From CAWIVH01 sp963839475 (lineage in GTDB: Bacteria > Acidobacteriota > UBA6911): 64,000 bases of DNA. Shown one piece after another: positions 8,464-17,302 of the stretch. The position numbers and the translations under genes were made by a program. Every line of letters begins with the position of its first letter. The first letter of the stretch is position 1. The stretch is from assembly GCA_963839475.1 (NCBI GenBank), contig CAWIVH010000013.1, positions 930,001 to 994,000 on the forward strand, read 5' to 3'. Under the pieces are notes generated by a model. The model made no database searches. It saw only the letters and a program-made list of their open reading frames with translations, and had not been told where the DNA came from.

Positions 8464-9021
8464 TCATATGATCCTAAGCACGGGTTTCTTGCGATGGAGG
8501 ATCCGGCCGAAAAAACGGCGCAAATGGCGCAATCCTTCATTACGGCGGTGGCGCAACGTGGAATAGGGGATGCCGCTTTGGGCGCTTGCATCCCGAATGG
8601 AACAACCGCCCGGGTCCAAATCGGTTGCCAGGAGTGCCTCATATTCCTTTACCGGCAGAAACCGCAGGGCATCCTCCAGCAATCCAAGCAGGATTTCGAG
8701 CTCATGCAGCTGTTCACGTTCCTCCAGAATGGATCGCGGGTCCCCGCCCGCAGCCGCTGCTAGTCCTTGGGAGAAAGGAATTTGAAGCTCGCGCATCTTT
8801 TTATTGGACCGATACAATTCGAATGCTGTGTTGCTGATAACGCGGGAAAGGTACATCCGCACTTCGTCCATCGTCGAAAAAGGCTTTTTTGATCCCAGGA
8901 CGCGCCGTATGCCTTCCTGGAGCACATCTTCGGCATCCGCCGGATTTCCAAGCACTTTCAAAACGAACCGGTACCACATGGCGCCATGATTTTTGACGAC
9001 CGATTCTAGGAGCCCGTCCAT
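8464..9021 (-). CDS. ECF-like sigma-70 family factor
   Basis: 185 residues from ATG 9021, chosen for an AAGG 7 nt upstream; the frame stays open to TTG 9066. Region 2 is recognisable as a segment around GNPADAEDVLQEGIRRVLG followed by YLSRVISNTAFELYRSNKK. A C-terminal helix-turn-helix (SIRDASAQSGIPYSTLRHRR) corresponds to region 4. No anti-sigma gene is adjacent. It interrupts the common rsmD-coaD pairing and points against both. Target promoters unknown. Confidence 0.75.
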   Translation of the reverse strand: MDGLLESVVKNHGAMWYRFVLKVLGNPADAEDVLQEGIRRVLGSKKPFSTMDEVRMYLSRVISNTAFELYRSNKKMRELQIPFSQGLAAAAGGDPRSILEEREQLHELEILLGLLEDALRFLPVKEYEALLATDLDPGGCSIRDASAQSGIPYSTLRHRRNEGLRHLRRFFGRILHRKKPVLRII

Positions 9022-9159
9022 GGCACTGCCTTCGTTCAATTCGTTCCGCATGATTTTTTGGCTCAATTCCGCGTGCGCCGGTTAATAGGAATGAATGCCT
9101 CCCGCCAGCAATAAAGTTTCGGCCGGAGGTGGTTCATTTCAGGCAAATCCGGCGGAGGG

Positions 9160-9582
9160 TTGGTGGCGATCGTTTTTTTCTCGGAAGGAGACCAGGATCC
9201 CGTCCGGCGGACCATTTTGTGCGGCCTGGAGCGCGCGCGCACCCGCATGGCTGTGGCGATGGCGAGAGAAAACAAGAGCACGACAGCTGCCGTCCGGGCC
9301 CGCTACCAGCGGATCGAATCGGGTCTGCGCTCCATCCTCAAGCCCCTGCGCTGCAGATGGCCGGCAGGACAATCATCCCCGGAGGATTGGGAGCGGGTGA
9401 TGCAAATACTCGCAACACTTCCCGCGCCGCCCGACGCCGGATCGCCCGGCAGCGAAATCCAGCGGCTATGCGATCATTTGTTCGAGGTCCTTGAAATCCT
9501 CGATTTTTCGGATCATGGGGGCGCAGGCAGAAAAGTTGAGGAGTTCTCCGGAAGCCACGTTCTTCCGGATAAATCAGCTTGA
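9160..9582 (+). CDS. Hypothetical protein, divergent from the ECF-like gene
   Basis: 140 residues from TTG 9160 (GTG 9163 also possible), with GGCGGAGG immediately upstream as a good ribosome-binding signal. The product is helical and charged, with no signal peptide or transmembrane segment and no family I recognise. Two other frames are also open here, which weakens the call. Its divergent position 138 bp from the sigma gene would fit a regulatory partner, but nothing in the sequence proves that. Confidence 0.35.
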   Translation: MVAIVFFSEGDQDPVRRTILCGLERARTRMAVAMARENKSTTAAVRARYQRIESGLRSILKPLRCRWPAGQSSPEDWERVMQILATLPAPPDAGSPGSEIQRLCDHLFEVLEILDFSDHGGAGRKVEEFSGSHVLPDKSA

Positions 9583-9865
9583 ATATCACGGCGCCGTGGA
9601 GTTTTTTGGTCGCGCGTGTCAAGGATCAGGGAAGGCCTCAAGCGCGGCAGTGCCGACAGGTCGTCGTGTCTGAATCCGTTTCTTGAATTACCAGGGACCG
9701 GCTCATATAATGGCGCATCCGTCCGATCGGCTGCCGGTTTGGATAACCGCACATGCCATTGCACGGTGGTCAGCGGAAGACATCGACATGGAGCCAGATA
9801 TCAGCAATCCGGCTTCGAGCTGAGTTGGTGCGGATTTGCCAACTGTTGCAGGTAGCATCCTTCGT

Positions 9866-10357
9866 ATGAAAATTACCGCGGTCTATCCCGGAACCTTCGA
9901 TCCTGTGACCAACGGCCACCTTGACCTTATTCTGCGCAGCTCCGCGCTGTTTGAAAATGTTGTAGTGGCCATACTTCGCAATGCCGATAAAAATCCGTAC
10001 TTTTCGCTGGACGAACGCGTGGAAATGCTGGAGGCGGTAGTCCGCAAGTTCAAGAATGTCTCGGTAACATCTTTTGATGGGCTTTTGGTCGATTTTGCCG
10101 AGGATATCGGTGCCTCGGTGATCGTCCGCGGCATTCGCGCCGTCTCTGATTACGAATACGAGCTTCAAATGGCACTGATGAATCGACGGCTGTCGTCACG
10201 CGTGGAGACTGTATTCATGATGCCTGCCGAAGCTTATTCCTATTTAAGCTCGCGGTTGGTCAAAGAGATATCGCTGTTGGGCGGCTCGGTTCATGGACTT
10301 GTGCCTCCCATCGTGGAAAGACGCTTGCAGCGGCGCTTTTCTGCTACATCTGTATAA
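9866..10357 (+). CDS. coaD: Phosphopantetheine adenylyltransferase
   Basis: Fourth step of CoA synthesis: joins ATP and 4'-phosphopantetheine to give dephospho-CoA. From ATG 9866 it is 163 residues, the usual length. The nucleotidyltransferase signature TFDPVTNGH is at residues 10-18, and the second motif YSYLSSRLVKEI, equivalent to the ISSTxVR element, is present. The reading frame extends 10 codons further upstream without family similarity. Roughly 280 bp before it hold no convincing gene. Confidence 0.95.
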   Translation: MKITAVYPGTFDPVTNGHLDLILRSSALFENVVVAILRNADKNPYFSLDERVEMLEAVVRKFKNVSVTSFDGLLVDFAEDIGASVIVRGIRAVSDYEYELQMALMNRRLSSRVETVFMMPAEAYSYLSSRLVKEISLLGGSVHGLVPPIVERRLQRRFSATSV

Positions 10358-10440
10358 ATCCCGCATGGATTGCGGCAGGTCCCCTATCGCCGGTGCCTCG
10401 GCAGCAATGCCGGCATGGCCATTGCCAGGAGAATGGCGGT

Positions 10441-11715
10441 TTGTCAAAACGCGGCATGTTGGACAGAGATGCCCGAGGAATCAACGGCCCGGCGCCGCGC
10501 TCCGTTGCGCTTGTGGCCGGTCTTGGTTTCCTGATGGTGCTGGCATCCTATCTCCTGCTTCAGCGCAGTCAGCCCTATGGAATGCCGCGCACTTATCCGC
10601 CGGCGCGCTCCGCCGAGGTTGCCGCTCCGCCTCCTGCCCTCAAGGAGATCTCTGGCACCTTTCGAAAAAATCAGACTATTACCGAAGCGCTGACCGGTCA
10701 GGGATTGCCTGCGGAGCTCGTTTTCCGACTGGTGAAAGAAGCGCGTCCGGTGTTCAACCTTGCACGTGTTGCGGCCAATCGATCCTATTGGCTCTATTTT
10801 CGATCCGACGGCGATTTCAACGATTTTCGCTACGCCATCGACGACCAGCGATATCTGACGGTTTATCGTCATCAGGACGGATTTGTGCCCGTTGTGAAGG
10901 ATTTCGTCTATGAAACCCGTGTCGAGCCCGTATCCGGGGTGATCGAGGATTCCCTCATTGGATCCATGAACTCCCGACGGGAGCAGGAGATGCTCGCCCT
11001 CCAGCTGGCGGACATCTTCATGTACGACATCGATTTTTATGCCGACATCAAAAAAGGGGATTCGTTTCGCCTCCTGGTCGAAAAAAAGTATGATCGCGAT
11101 CGCTTTGTGAAATATGGCTCGATCGTAGCTGCTGAAATCCAGAATCAAGGGAAGACCTATCGAGGATTCAGGTTCACCGATACCAGCGGCACGCAATCCT
11201 ATTTTTCGCCGGCCGGGGATGCGCTGAAACGCTCCTTTTTAAAATCGCCGCTTAAATTCGCCAGGGTCTCATCCCGGTTTGCCCGCTCCCGTTTTCACCC
11301 TATCCTGAAGATTCTTCGCCCCCACATGGGGGTGGATTACGCTGCCTCGATAGGCACGCCCGTGCAGGCCGTGGGAGCCGGTGTCGTTGTGGCCGCGGGT
11401 GCACAGGGCGACAGCGGACGAATGGTGAAATTGCGTCACGCCGGCGGAATTGAAACCATGTATCTGCACCTGTCGAAGATTGCGGTACGGACGGGAGCGC
11501 GGGTCGGGCAGGGGGACACCATAGGTTATGTGGGTTCAAGCGGCCTCTCCACGGGGCCCCACCTCGATTTCAGGATCCTCAGTCACGGCAATTTCATCAA
11601 TCCCATGAAGGTGATTTTCCCGCCCAATCCGCCGTTGTCGGGAGCGGATCGTGACCGGTTCGAACCGGTGCGCAATGAACTTCAATCCCAATTGGATCGA
11701 ATCAGTTTGCCATGA
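10441..11715 (+). CDS. Membrane-anchored M23 (LytM-like) peptidase
   Basis: 424 residues from TTG 10441 (AGGAGA 8 nt upstream); ATG 10456 is an alternative. One transmembrane segment near residues 18-36 (VALVAGLGFLMVLASYLL) places the protein in the periplasm. A middle region resembles the OapA/LysM-like part of MepM-type proteins. The peptidase domain has HMGVDYAA, YLHLSK and GPHLDFRI. The usual GPHLHF motif has His at the position that is Asp here, so one expected zinc-site or catalytic histidine is replaced. It may act in peptidoglycan remodelling or as a non-catalytic activator. Confidence 0.85.
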   Translation: MSKRGMLDRDARGINGPAPRSVALVAGLGFLMVLASYLLLQRSQPYGMPRTYPPARSAEVAAPPPALKEISGTFRKNQTITEALTGQGLPAELVFRLVKEARPVFNLARVAANRSYWLYFRSDGDFNDFRYAIDDQRYLTVYRHQDGFVPVVKDFVYETRVEPVSGVIEDSLIGSMNSRREQEMLALQLADIFMYDIDFYADIKKGDSFRLLVEKKYDRDRFVKYGSIVAAEIQNQGKTYRGFRFTDTSGTQSYFSPAGDALKRSFLKSPLKFARVSSRFARSRFHPILKILRPHMGVDYAASIGTPVQAVGAGVVVAAGAQGDSGRMVKLRHAGGIETMYLHLSKIAVRTGARVGQGDTIGYVGSSGLSTGPHLDFRILSHGNFINPMKVIFPPNPPLSGADRDRFEPVRNELQSQLDRISLP

Positions 11716-11916
11716 GCCGTGCCTCGCATCCGCCGTTTCCACCCGGTTGTCTTTCACTATTTTCCGATCAGCCACCTGTCATGTCGTGATCGGATGGCAT
11801 TCCTTCTGATCTACAATATCTGCCGCAATTGCCTGGAGATCTCTTGCCGCTAAATCTGATTGAATTGCCCCACACCCCTGGGCTAATGTCATTCTGGGAT
11901 CGGTTCGATCCTGCTG

Positions 11917-12357
11917 ATGGAGATGGAGGCCCCGTTGGACGATATCTCGGTTTTCCTGAAAGCGCTGACGCCTGAGTCTAGATCCTCGCTCGGAGGTAAC
12001 ATCCTTAAAATCAACCGATTCCCATTCAGGGTGGGCAGGGAAAGCCGTACCATTCCGGGCGCAAGGCCATCGAATGATCCCAGAAGGCAAGCGGACTCCG
12101 TTCCGAACAACGATTTATATCTCCATGAGTCGGGACCCGTTCTGTGTGTTTCCAGGGAACATTTCCTGATTGACCGGCAAGGGGGCACTTTCATTATCGT
12201 GGACCGCGGAAGTCATTGTGGCACGTTGTTGGAAGGGGAGTTGGTAGGGGAGAAAAAGGTCGGGGGATGGAAGCCCCTGCAAAACAATGACGTGATCATC
12301 GTCGGCCCTTCGGAATCCAGATATATCTTTAAATTCCAAATCGTCGAGAGCCCTTGA
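11917..12357 (+). CDS. FHA-domain protein
   Basis: 146 residues with one forkhead-associated phosphopeptide-binding domain: FRVGRES, then VSREHFLI and DRGSHCGTLLEGE, the GR, SxxH and NG-like positions of the fold. No transmembrane segment. Its TGA overlaps the TTG start of the next gene (12354) by four bases, so it is probably translationally coupled to the histidine kinase. It may recruit a Thr-phosphorylated partner to the two-component system (inference). Confidence 0.8.
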   Translation: MEMEAPLDDISVFLKALTPESRSSLGGNILKINRFPFRVGRESRTIPGARPSNDPRRQADSVPNNDLYLHESGPVLCVSREHFLIDRQGGTFIIVDRGSHCGTLLEGELVGEKKVGGWKPLQNNDVIIVGPSESRYIFKFQIVESP

Positions 12358-13616
12358 CAACCTGGCTGTTCTCGAAAATAGGGTTTTTCCGGAAGTGGGG
12401 CTTGGGAGCGGTCTCTGCCGCTAAGGAAAGTCACCAGGAATTTGCCTCACGTCTCGCCTTCCGAGCCCTGGCGCTGCTCGATCCCGCTGAACGTGTATCC
12501 TTTATGGAGCAGGAAATCCGTCATGAATTCGGCTTCAGACGGGTGGAAATACTCCTCCGTCCTGAGGGCCCCGAGCGATTCTCCTCAGAAAGTGTCCGGA
12601 TTCGCGATGTGCTTTCACGTTTGTCCGGGGTGCTGGAGGGAACCAGGTTGGCTTTCATTGGTGAAGCTGCAGCGAAAGAACTCCATCTCCTGCCCATCCT
12701 TGAGACCGTGAACGCCACGTATGTTTTTCCCTTGGGACAAAGTCAGATCCGACAAGGCGTATTGCTCCTCGACAGCCATCCGCAACGTCAATTGAAGCCC
12801 GAGATAGAGAACTGGCTGCAGGCGGTATGCGACCAGGTTTCCATCGTGCTGGAAAACTCGAGCCTTCTGCAGGGGAAACTGGCGCTTCAAAACCTTCTCT
12901 CCCGGCAGGCGCAGATGGTTCAACTCGGGGAAATGACGGCCAGAATTGCCCATGAAATTAAGAATCCGCTGAGTGCGATCAAAACAATTGTGCAGGTGAT
13001 GCAGGAAGATGCGTCGCTTCATCCTCAGTACACGCGCGATCTCGAATTGATTGTGAACGAAATGGACCGGCTGAACGGAGGCGTCATGCAGTTGCTCAGC
13101 TTCGCTCGGCCCGGCGTGCAAGCGGATGAAGCGGTTGAACTCCATGAAGTGGTGGAATCGGTGTTTCAATTCCTGGAGCGCGACATTCAAAAAGCAAACC
13201 TGGTGATCGAGACAGAAATTCCCTCCGATCTCCCGGCGGTGCAGGGCACCCAAACATTGTTCCGGGAGATACTGCTCAACCTGGTGTTGAATGCCATTCA
13301 GGCATGCGGGTCCGGTTCCAGGATTCTGCTGCAGGCGTGGGAAGGAATGCTGGAGGATGTGTCGGAGCGATTCGTTCTTTTGGTCGTAGAGGATGACGGT
13401 CCGGGGGTTCCTTCTGAAATCCAGGAAAAGGTTTTTGCTCCCTTTTTCACCACAAAACAGCGTGGCACCGGGCTTGGGCTGGCGATCGTAAAAAGGGATG
13501 TAGAACAACTGGGGGGGCGCATAATACTGGAAAGCCCCGCACGTGAAGGCCATGGGACCAGGATATTGATACACCTGCCGGTCCGCGGCCCTGAAGGGCG
13601 TGGGGCCGGCTCCTGA
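12354..13616 (+). CDS. Cytoplasmic NtrB-like sensor histidine kinase
   Basis: 420 residues with no transmembrane segment. A GAF-like sensor region covers about residues 30-175. The HisKA box is ARIAHEIKNPLSAIKTI, with the phosphorylated His inside it. The ATPase domain has the N box NLVLNAIQA, the G1 box VEDDGPGVP, and the F/G2 segment FFTTKQRGTGLGLAIVKR. Start TTG 12354 overlaps the FHA gene; the cognate response regulator starts 43 nt after its stop. The signal sensed is unknown. Confidence 0.88.
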   Translation: MTTWLFSKIGFFRKWGLGAVSAAKESHQEFASRLAFRALALLDPAERVSFMEQEIRHEFGFRRVEILLRPEGPERFSSESVRIRDVLSRLSGVLEGTRLAFIGEAAAKELHLLPILETVNATYVFPLGQSQIRQGVLLLDSHPQRQLKPEIENWLQAVCDQVSIVLENSSLLQGKLALQNLLSRQAQMVQLGEMTARIAHEIKNPLSAIKTIVQVMQEDASLHPQYTRDLELIVNEMDRLNGGVMQLLSFARPGVQADEAVELHEVVESVFQFLERDIQKANLVIETEIPSDLPAVQGTQTLFREILLNLVLNAIQACGSGSRILLQAWEGMLEDVSERFVLLVVEDDGPGVPSEIQEKVFAPFFTTKQRGTGLGLAIVKRDVEQLGGRIILESPAREGHGTRILIHLPVRGPEGRGAGS

Positions 13617-13658
13617 TCAAGAAGCATAGTCCTGCAATTCAATGGCTGAGGAGCGATC

Positions 13659-15044
13659 GTGAAATATAAGATCCTGGTGGTAGACGATGAAGAGGCTGCA
13701 CGTTATGGGATCCGGAAGGCATTGCAGGCTCGTGACGTTCTGATCCTGGAAGCTCCGGATTTGCGATCAGCCCGATATACGCTGGAAAAAGAGTCGCCCG
13801 ATCTGGTCCTCCTCGACGTCAATCTGCCCGATGGCTCCGGAATCGAACTCCTCAAGGAGACCGTTTCGGGAAACAGGAATTGTTCCGTAATCATAGTGAC
13901 GGCGCATGGCTCCGAGAGGCTGGCTATCGAGGCCATTCGCGCCGGGGCCTACGACTACCTCTCGAAACCGTTTGAGATTGATGAGTTGCGATTGCTTGTG
14001 CGCAACGCAAGGGAGAGAAAGGAACTCACGGAGGAAAATCGGGCTCTGCGTGAAGAACTGGACAAGGAAGGCAAATTCGGAACGATTGTCGGCCGCAGCG
14101 AAGCCCTTCATAATATGTTCGAACTGATCGGGAGAGTCTCGCCGACGGATATATCGGTACTCGTGCACGGGGAGAGCGGCACCGGCAAGGAATTGGTAGC
14201 TCGTGAGATTCATCGCCGAAGTTCCCGGTCGGCCATGCCATTCGTCGCCCTGAACTGCGCTGCTCTTCCCGATTCCCTGATTGAAAGTGAGCTGTTCGGG
14301 CACGAACGGGGTGCGTTCACAGGCGCCATCACAAGGCGGCACGGCAAGTTTGAGGCTGCTGACGGAGGGACTCTGTTTCTGGATGAGATTGGAGACATGG
14401 CTCCCGCGACTCAGGCCAAGATCCTCCGGGTGCTGGAGGAGCGCTCTTTTGAACCGCTTGGATCCCATGAAACCGTTTCGGTCGATGTCCGCGTTGTATG
14501 TGCGACACACCGGGACCTGGGAAAGGCGATCACGGCAGGGGAATTCCGCGAGGACCTCTATTACCGGATCAAGGTTGTTCAGATTGATCTGCCGCCGTTG
14601 CGTGAACGGCCTGAAGACATCGAACCGCTCCTGGACTATTTTGGAAAGATGTTCGCCGAAAAATACAAAATGGGCTGGAACGGATTTTCGAAAGAGGCCC
14701 TCGCTTATCTCTGCGCCTATCCCTGGCCGGGAAATGTGCGTGAGTTGCGCAACCTGGTGGAGCGATCGGTGGTCCTGAGCTTCAAGGGGGCGATTGAGGC
14801 GGCTGATTTGCCCTCGGAGTACTTGTCCGGGAAGCCGCAGGAGCCCCTCGCGCGCCCCAAAGGTGATTGGGGCAGCCTGCCCTATGAGGAAGCGCGGATG
14901 GTTTTCGAACGGGAATATCTGCTCGCGGTGCTCGAACGACACGGAGGTAATATCAGCCAGGCGGCTGCGGAAATGCAGATTCACCGGCAGACGCTGCAAT
15001 ACAAGCTGAAGCAGTTGGGAATTCGCAGATCCTGGTCCGAATGA
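13659..15044 (+). CDS. Sigma-54-dependent NtrC-family response regulator
   Basis: 461 residues. The receiver domain has phospho-acceptor Asp53 in LVLLDVNLPDGSG. The AAA+ domain has Walker A GESGTGKE, the sigma-54-contacting loop GAFTGA, and Walker B GGTLFLDEIGDM. A C-terminal Fis-type helix-turn-helix spans NISQAAAEMQIHRQTLQYKL. GTG 13659 follows GAGGAG. It forms an FHA-kinase-regulator cluster with the two preceding genes. I saw no obvious -24/-12 promoter nearby by eye. Confidence 0.93.
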   Translation: MKYKILVVDDEEAARYGIRKALQARDVLILEAPDLRSARYTLEKESPDLVLLDVNLPDGSGIELLKETVSGNRNCSVIIVTAHGSERLAIEAIRAGAYDYLSKPFEIDELRLLVRNARERKELTEENRALREELDKEGKFGTIVGRSEALHNMFELIGRVSPTDISVLVHGESGTGKELVAREIHRRSSRSAMPFVALNCAALPDSLIESELFGHERGAFTGAITRRHGKFEAADGGTLFLDEIGDMAPATQAKILRVLEERSFEPLGSHETVSVDVRVVCATHRDLGKAITAGEFREDLYYRIKVVQIDLPPLRERPEDIEPLLDYFGKMFAEKYKMGWNGFSKEALAYLCAYPWPGNVRELRNLVERSVVLSFKGAIEAADLPSEYLSGKPQEPLARPKGDWGSLPYEEARMVFEREYLLAVLERHGGNISQAAAEMQIHRQTLQYKLKQLGIRRSWSE

Positions 15045-15065
15045 ACCAGCTCCGGCGGGATTTTC

Positions 15066-15944
15066 ATGAAAGCAGCCATCATTGCCAACCCGGCTGCAGG
15101 AAGCGGCCGGCATTACGGAAGACTCCATAAACACCTGGCTTTGGGAAGATTCCCCGGATGGGACATCGAACTCCTCCCCACCCGGGGACCCGGGGATGCC
15201 GGCCGGTTGGCAAGCGGTTTGCTGGCGGATCCGCCCGATCTTCTAGCCGTGTGTGGCGGGGACGGTACCATGAAAGAAGTGGCCACCCAACTTCCCGACC
15301 CGCCCTTTCCCGTTGCGCTGCTTCCAGCGGGCACCGCCAATGTTCTTGCGCGCGAGATCGGCCTGCCTCTGGACCCCGTGCATGCTCTGGAGATTGCTCT
15401 GCAGCGTCGGGTTTTGAGGATCGATCTTCCCAGACTGCGGGGAACTGCCACTCACCGGTTTCTGCTCATGGCTGGGATTGGATTTGACGCTCATGTTGCC
15501 GCGCGCGTCCGGCCGGCCGTCAAACACAGGATCGGCATCCTGGCCTATTACCTCGCTGTGCTCCAGGGATTGCAGAATTATCGTTTTACGGGATTCCACG
15601 TAAATGCCGGCGGACGAGATTATCACGCCGTGACCTGCGTAGTCGCCAACGCAAGCAAATACGGTGGCGGCCTGGTTTTGACCCCGTCGGCTGACATGGC
15701 GGATGGCAAGCTCGACCTGTTCATTATGAAAAAGGCCTCGAGGCTCGCCTATGCCGGCCTGGCCTTGTCGGCAAAACTCGGCAGGGAGACGGCACGGTTC
15801 AGCTTTGTCGAACGACTTCAAGCGGAGACTGTGAGCATCGACGGCCCGCCGGGAATTCAGGTGCAGGCAGATGGGGAAGTCGTGGAGAGTCTGCCCATAG
15901 AGATATCGCTGTGCGGCGACCGGTTCCCCCTGGTGGTTCCGTAA
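15066..15944 (+). CDS. Diacylglycerol kinase-like lipid kinase (YegS/BmrU type)
   Basis: 292 residues. It begins MKAAIIANPAAGSGR, has the nucleotide-binding GGDGTMKEV motif and LPAGTANVLAREIGLP, then the C-terminal beta-sandwich with SKYGGGLVLTPSADMADG. These are the DAGK catalytic-domain signatures. It lies 21 nt after the NtrC gene and may share its transcript. The lipid substrate (diacylglycerol, sphingoid base or other) cannot be read from the sequence. Confidence 0.88.
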   Translation: MKAAIIANPAAGSGRHYGRLHKHLALGRFPGWDIELLPTRGPGDAGRLASGLLADPPDLLAVCGGDGTMKEVATQLPDPPFPVALLPAGTANVLAREIGLPLDPVHALEIALQRRVLRIDLPRLRGTATHRFLLMAGIGFDAHVAARVRPAVKHRIGILAYYLAVLQGLQNYRFTGFHVNAGGRDYHAVTCVVANASKYGGGLVLTPSADMADGKLDLFIMKKASRLAYAGLALSAKLGRETARFSFVERLQAETVSIDGPPGIQVQADGEVVESLPIEISLCGDRFPLVVP

Positions 15945-16090
15945 ATGACCGCAAGGCCCCTGCCTCATCTGTTTTGTTCATTGAAAAGAAGAACTTGTCC
16001 TTTTTTCGCCGTTGGCATCGGAATCGTCGTCCCAATCGACATTCATATCGACTTTCGGTATTCTTTGGCCGGCCTATTATGGAGGTGAAG

Positions 16091-17302
16091 TTGGCGATCG
16101 AACAGAATACGTTGCGGGATGTCTTGACCGCGCAGGCGCACCGCTACGAGAGAAAGGTTTTCCTGGAGCACGGCTCCTCGCGATTTTCTTTCTCAGACGT
16201 GGATGACCGGACGGATCGCGTTGCGACGGGTTTGAGCCGCATCGGAATCCGCCCGGGAGACAGGGTGGCGCTTCTTCTTTCCAATTCCCCCGAGCTGGTC
16301 TTTTTTCTTCTGGGTACGCCCAAAGTGGGGATGGTTCCTGTCCCGATCGATCCGGATGCATCCGAAGAAGAAATAGCCTCGATACTCTGGCACTGCGGTG
16401 CAACCGCCATTGTTACGGAAAAACGGTTTGATTTTCTGAAAGACCGGACGCCTCAGATTCGCCACTGGATTGCGGTGGACGAGGCTTCCTTTGCCCAGCC
16501 CCCCTTCAATAATCTCGAAGGGGGATCGGTGCTCGGCTTTTGGCCGGACCTGGACCCGGACTCGGCTGCATTAATATCCTATGCTCCCGGGATGGCAGGC
16601 AGCCACAAGGGAGTAGTCCTGTCGCACCGGAATATTGTCAGCAATTGCCTCCAGGTCCTGCAGCCTTTCCGAATCGACGAAACGGACCGCTTCCTGTGCG
16701 GTCTGCCCTTGAGTACGACAGTCGCTGAAACCCTCCTGCTGATCGTTCCGTGGCTCTCAGGGGCATCCTGCATATTACGCCAGCCGGGCGCTGGCGGGCT
16801 TCTTAGGGATATTCAGGAGAAACGGATTACCGTACTCGCGGGGGTGCCCGAGCTGCTAAGCCGCCTGGCATCTTCACACGAATTCGCTGACAGTGATCTT
16901 TCGGCTTTGCGCCTTGCCATCAGTTTCTCCGGCCCCATCGATCTGGAAGTGCTTCGCCAGTTTGAGGAGCATCACGACGCCCTTATCGTGGAGGCGTATG
17001 GGGCCTTGGAGGCAACCTGCCTGGTCTGTTCGAATCCCTATACGGGTCTGCGAAAGCCAGGAGCTCTTGGGCTCGTTCTCCCGGGACAGGAATGCCGGAT
17101 AGTGGATCGGGCCGGCAAGGACCTTCCAGCTGGAGAGAAAGGTGAGATTCTGGTGCGCGGGCCCAATGTCATGAAAGAGTATTTCCGGGATCCCGTTGCG
17201 ACTGCCAGGGTGCTGGTGGATGGCTGGCTGTGCACAGGGGACCGTGCGTGGGTGGATACGGACGGGTATTATTTTCCCGCACGCGGCGGCATCAGACCAT
17301 GA
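16091..17302 (+). CDS. Acyl-adenylate-forming (AMP-binding) domain lacking the C-terminal lobe
   Basis: 403 residues from TTG 16091 (GGAGG 5 nt upstream); ATG 16079 is an alternative. It has the N-terminal ANL-superfamily fold: FSFSDVDDRTDRVATGL, GVVLSHRNIVSNC, EAYGALEATC, GEILVRGPNVMKEYF and WLCTGDRAW. It stops right after GYYFPARGGIRP, where the hinge to the roughly 110-residue C-terminal domain normally begins, so the catalytic Lys lobe is missing. The P-loop is also degenerate: SYAPGMAGSHKG instead of TSGTTGxPKG. The stop overlaps the der start by four bases (ATGA). It may be a pseudo-ligase, binding module or recently truncated gene. Confidence 0.82.
   Translation: MAIEQNTLRDVLTAQAHRYERKVFLEHGSSRFSFSDVDDRTDRVATGLSRIGIRPGDRVALLLSNSPELVFFLLGTPKVGMVPVPIDPDASEEEIASILWHCGATAIVTEKRFDFLKDRTPQIRHWIAVDEASFAQPPFNNLEGGSVLGFWPDLDPDSAALISYAPGMAGSHKGVVLSHRNIVSNCLQVLQPFRIDETDRFLCGLPLSTTVAETLLLIVPWLSGASCILRQPGAGGLLRDIQEKRITVLAGVPELLSRLASSHEFADSDLSALRLAISFSGPIDLEVLRQFEEHHDALIVEAYGALEATCLVCSNPYTGLRKPGALGLVLPGQECRIVDRAGKDLPAGEKGEILVRGPNVMKEYFRDPVATARVLVDGWLCTGDRAWVDTDGYYFPARGGIRP

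Noticed and set aside
13767..15134. 455-codon open frame on the minus strand
   Set aside because: It lies antisense to the clearly coding NtrC-family gene and has no family motifs; a GC-rich shadow frame.
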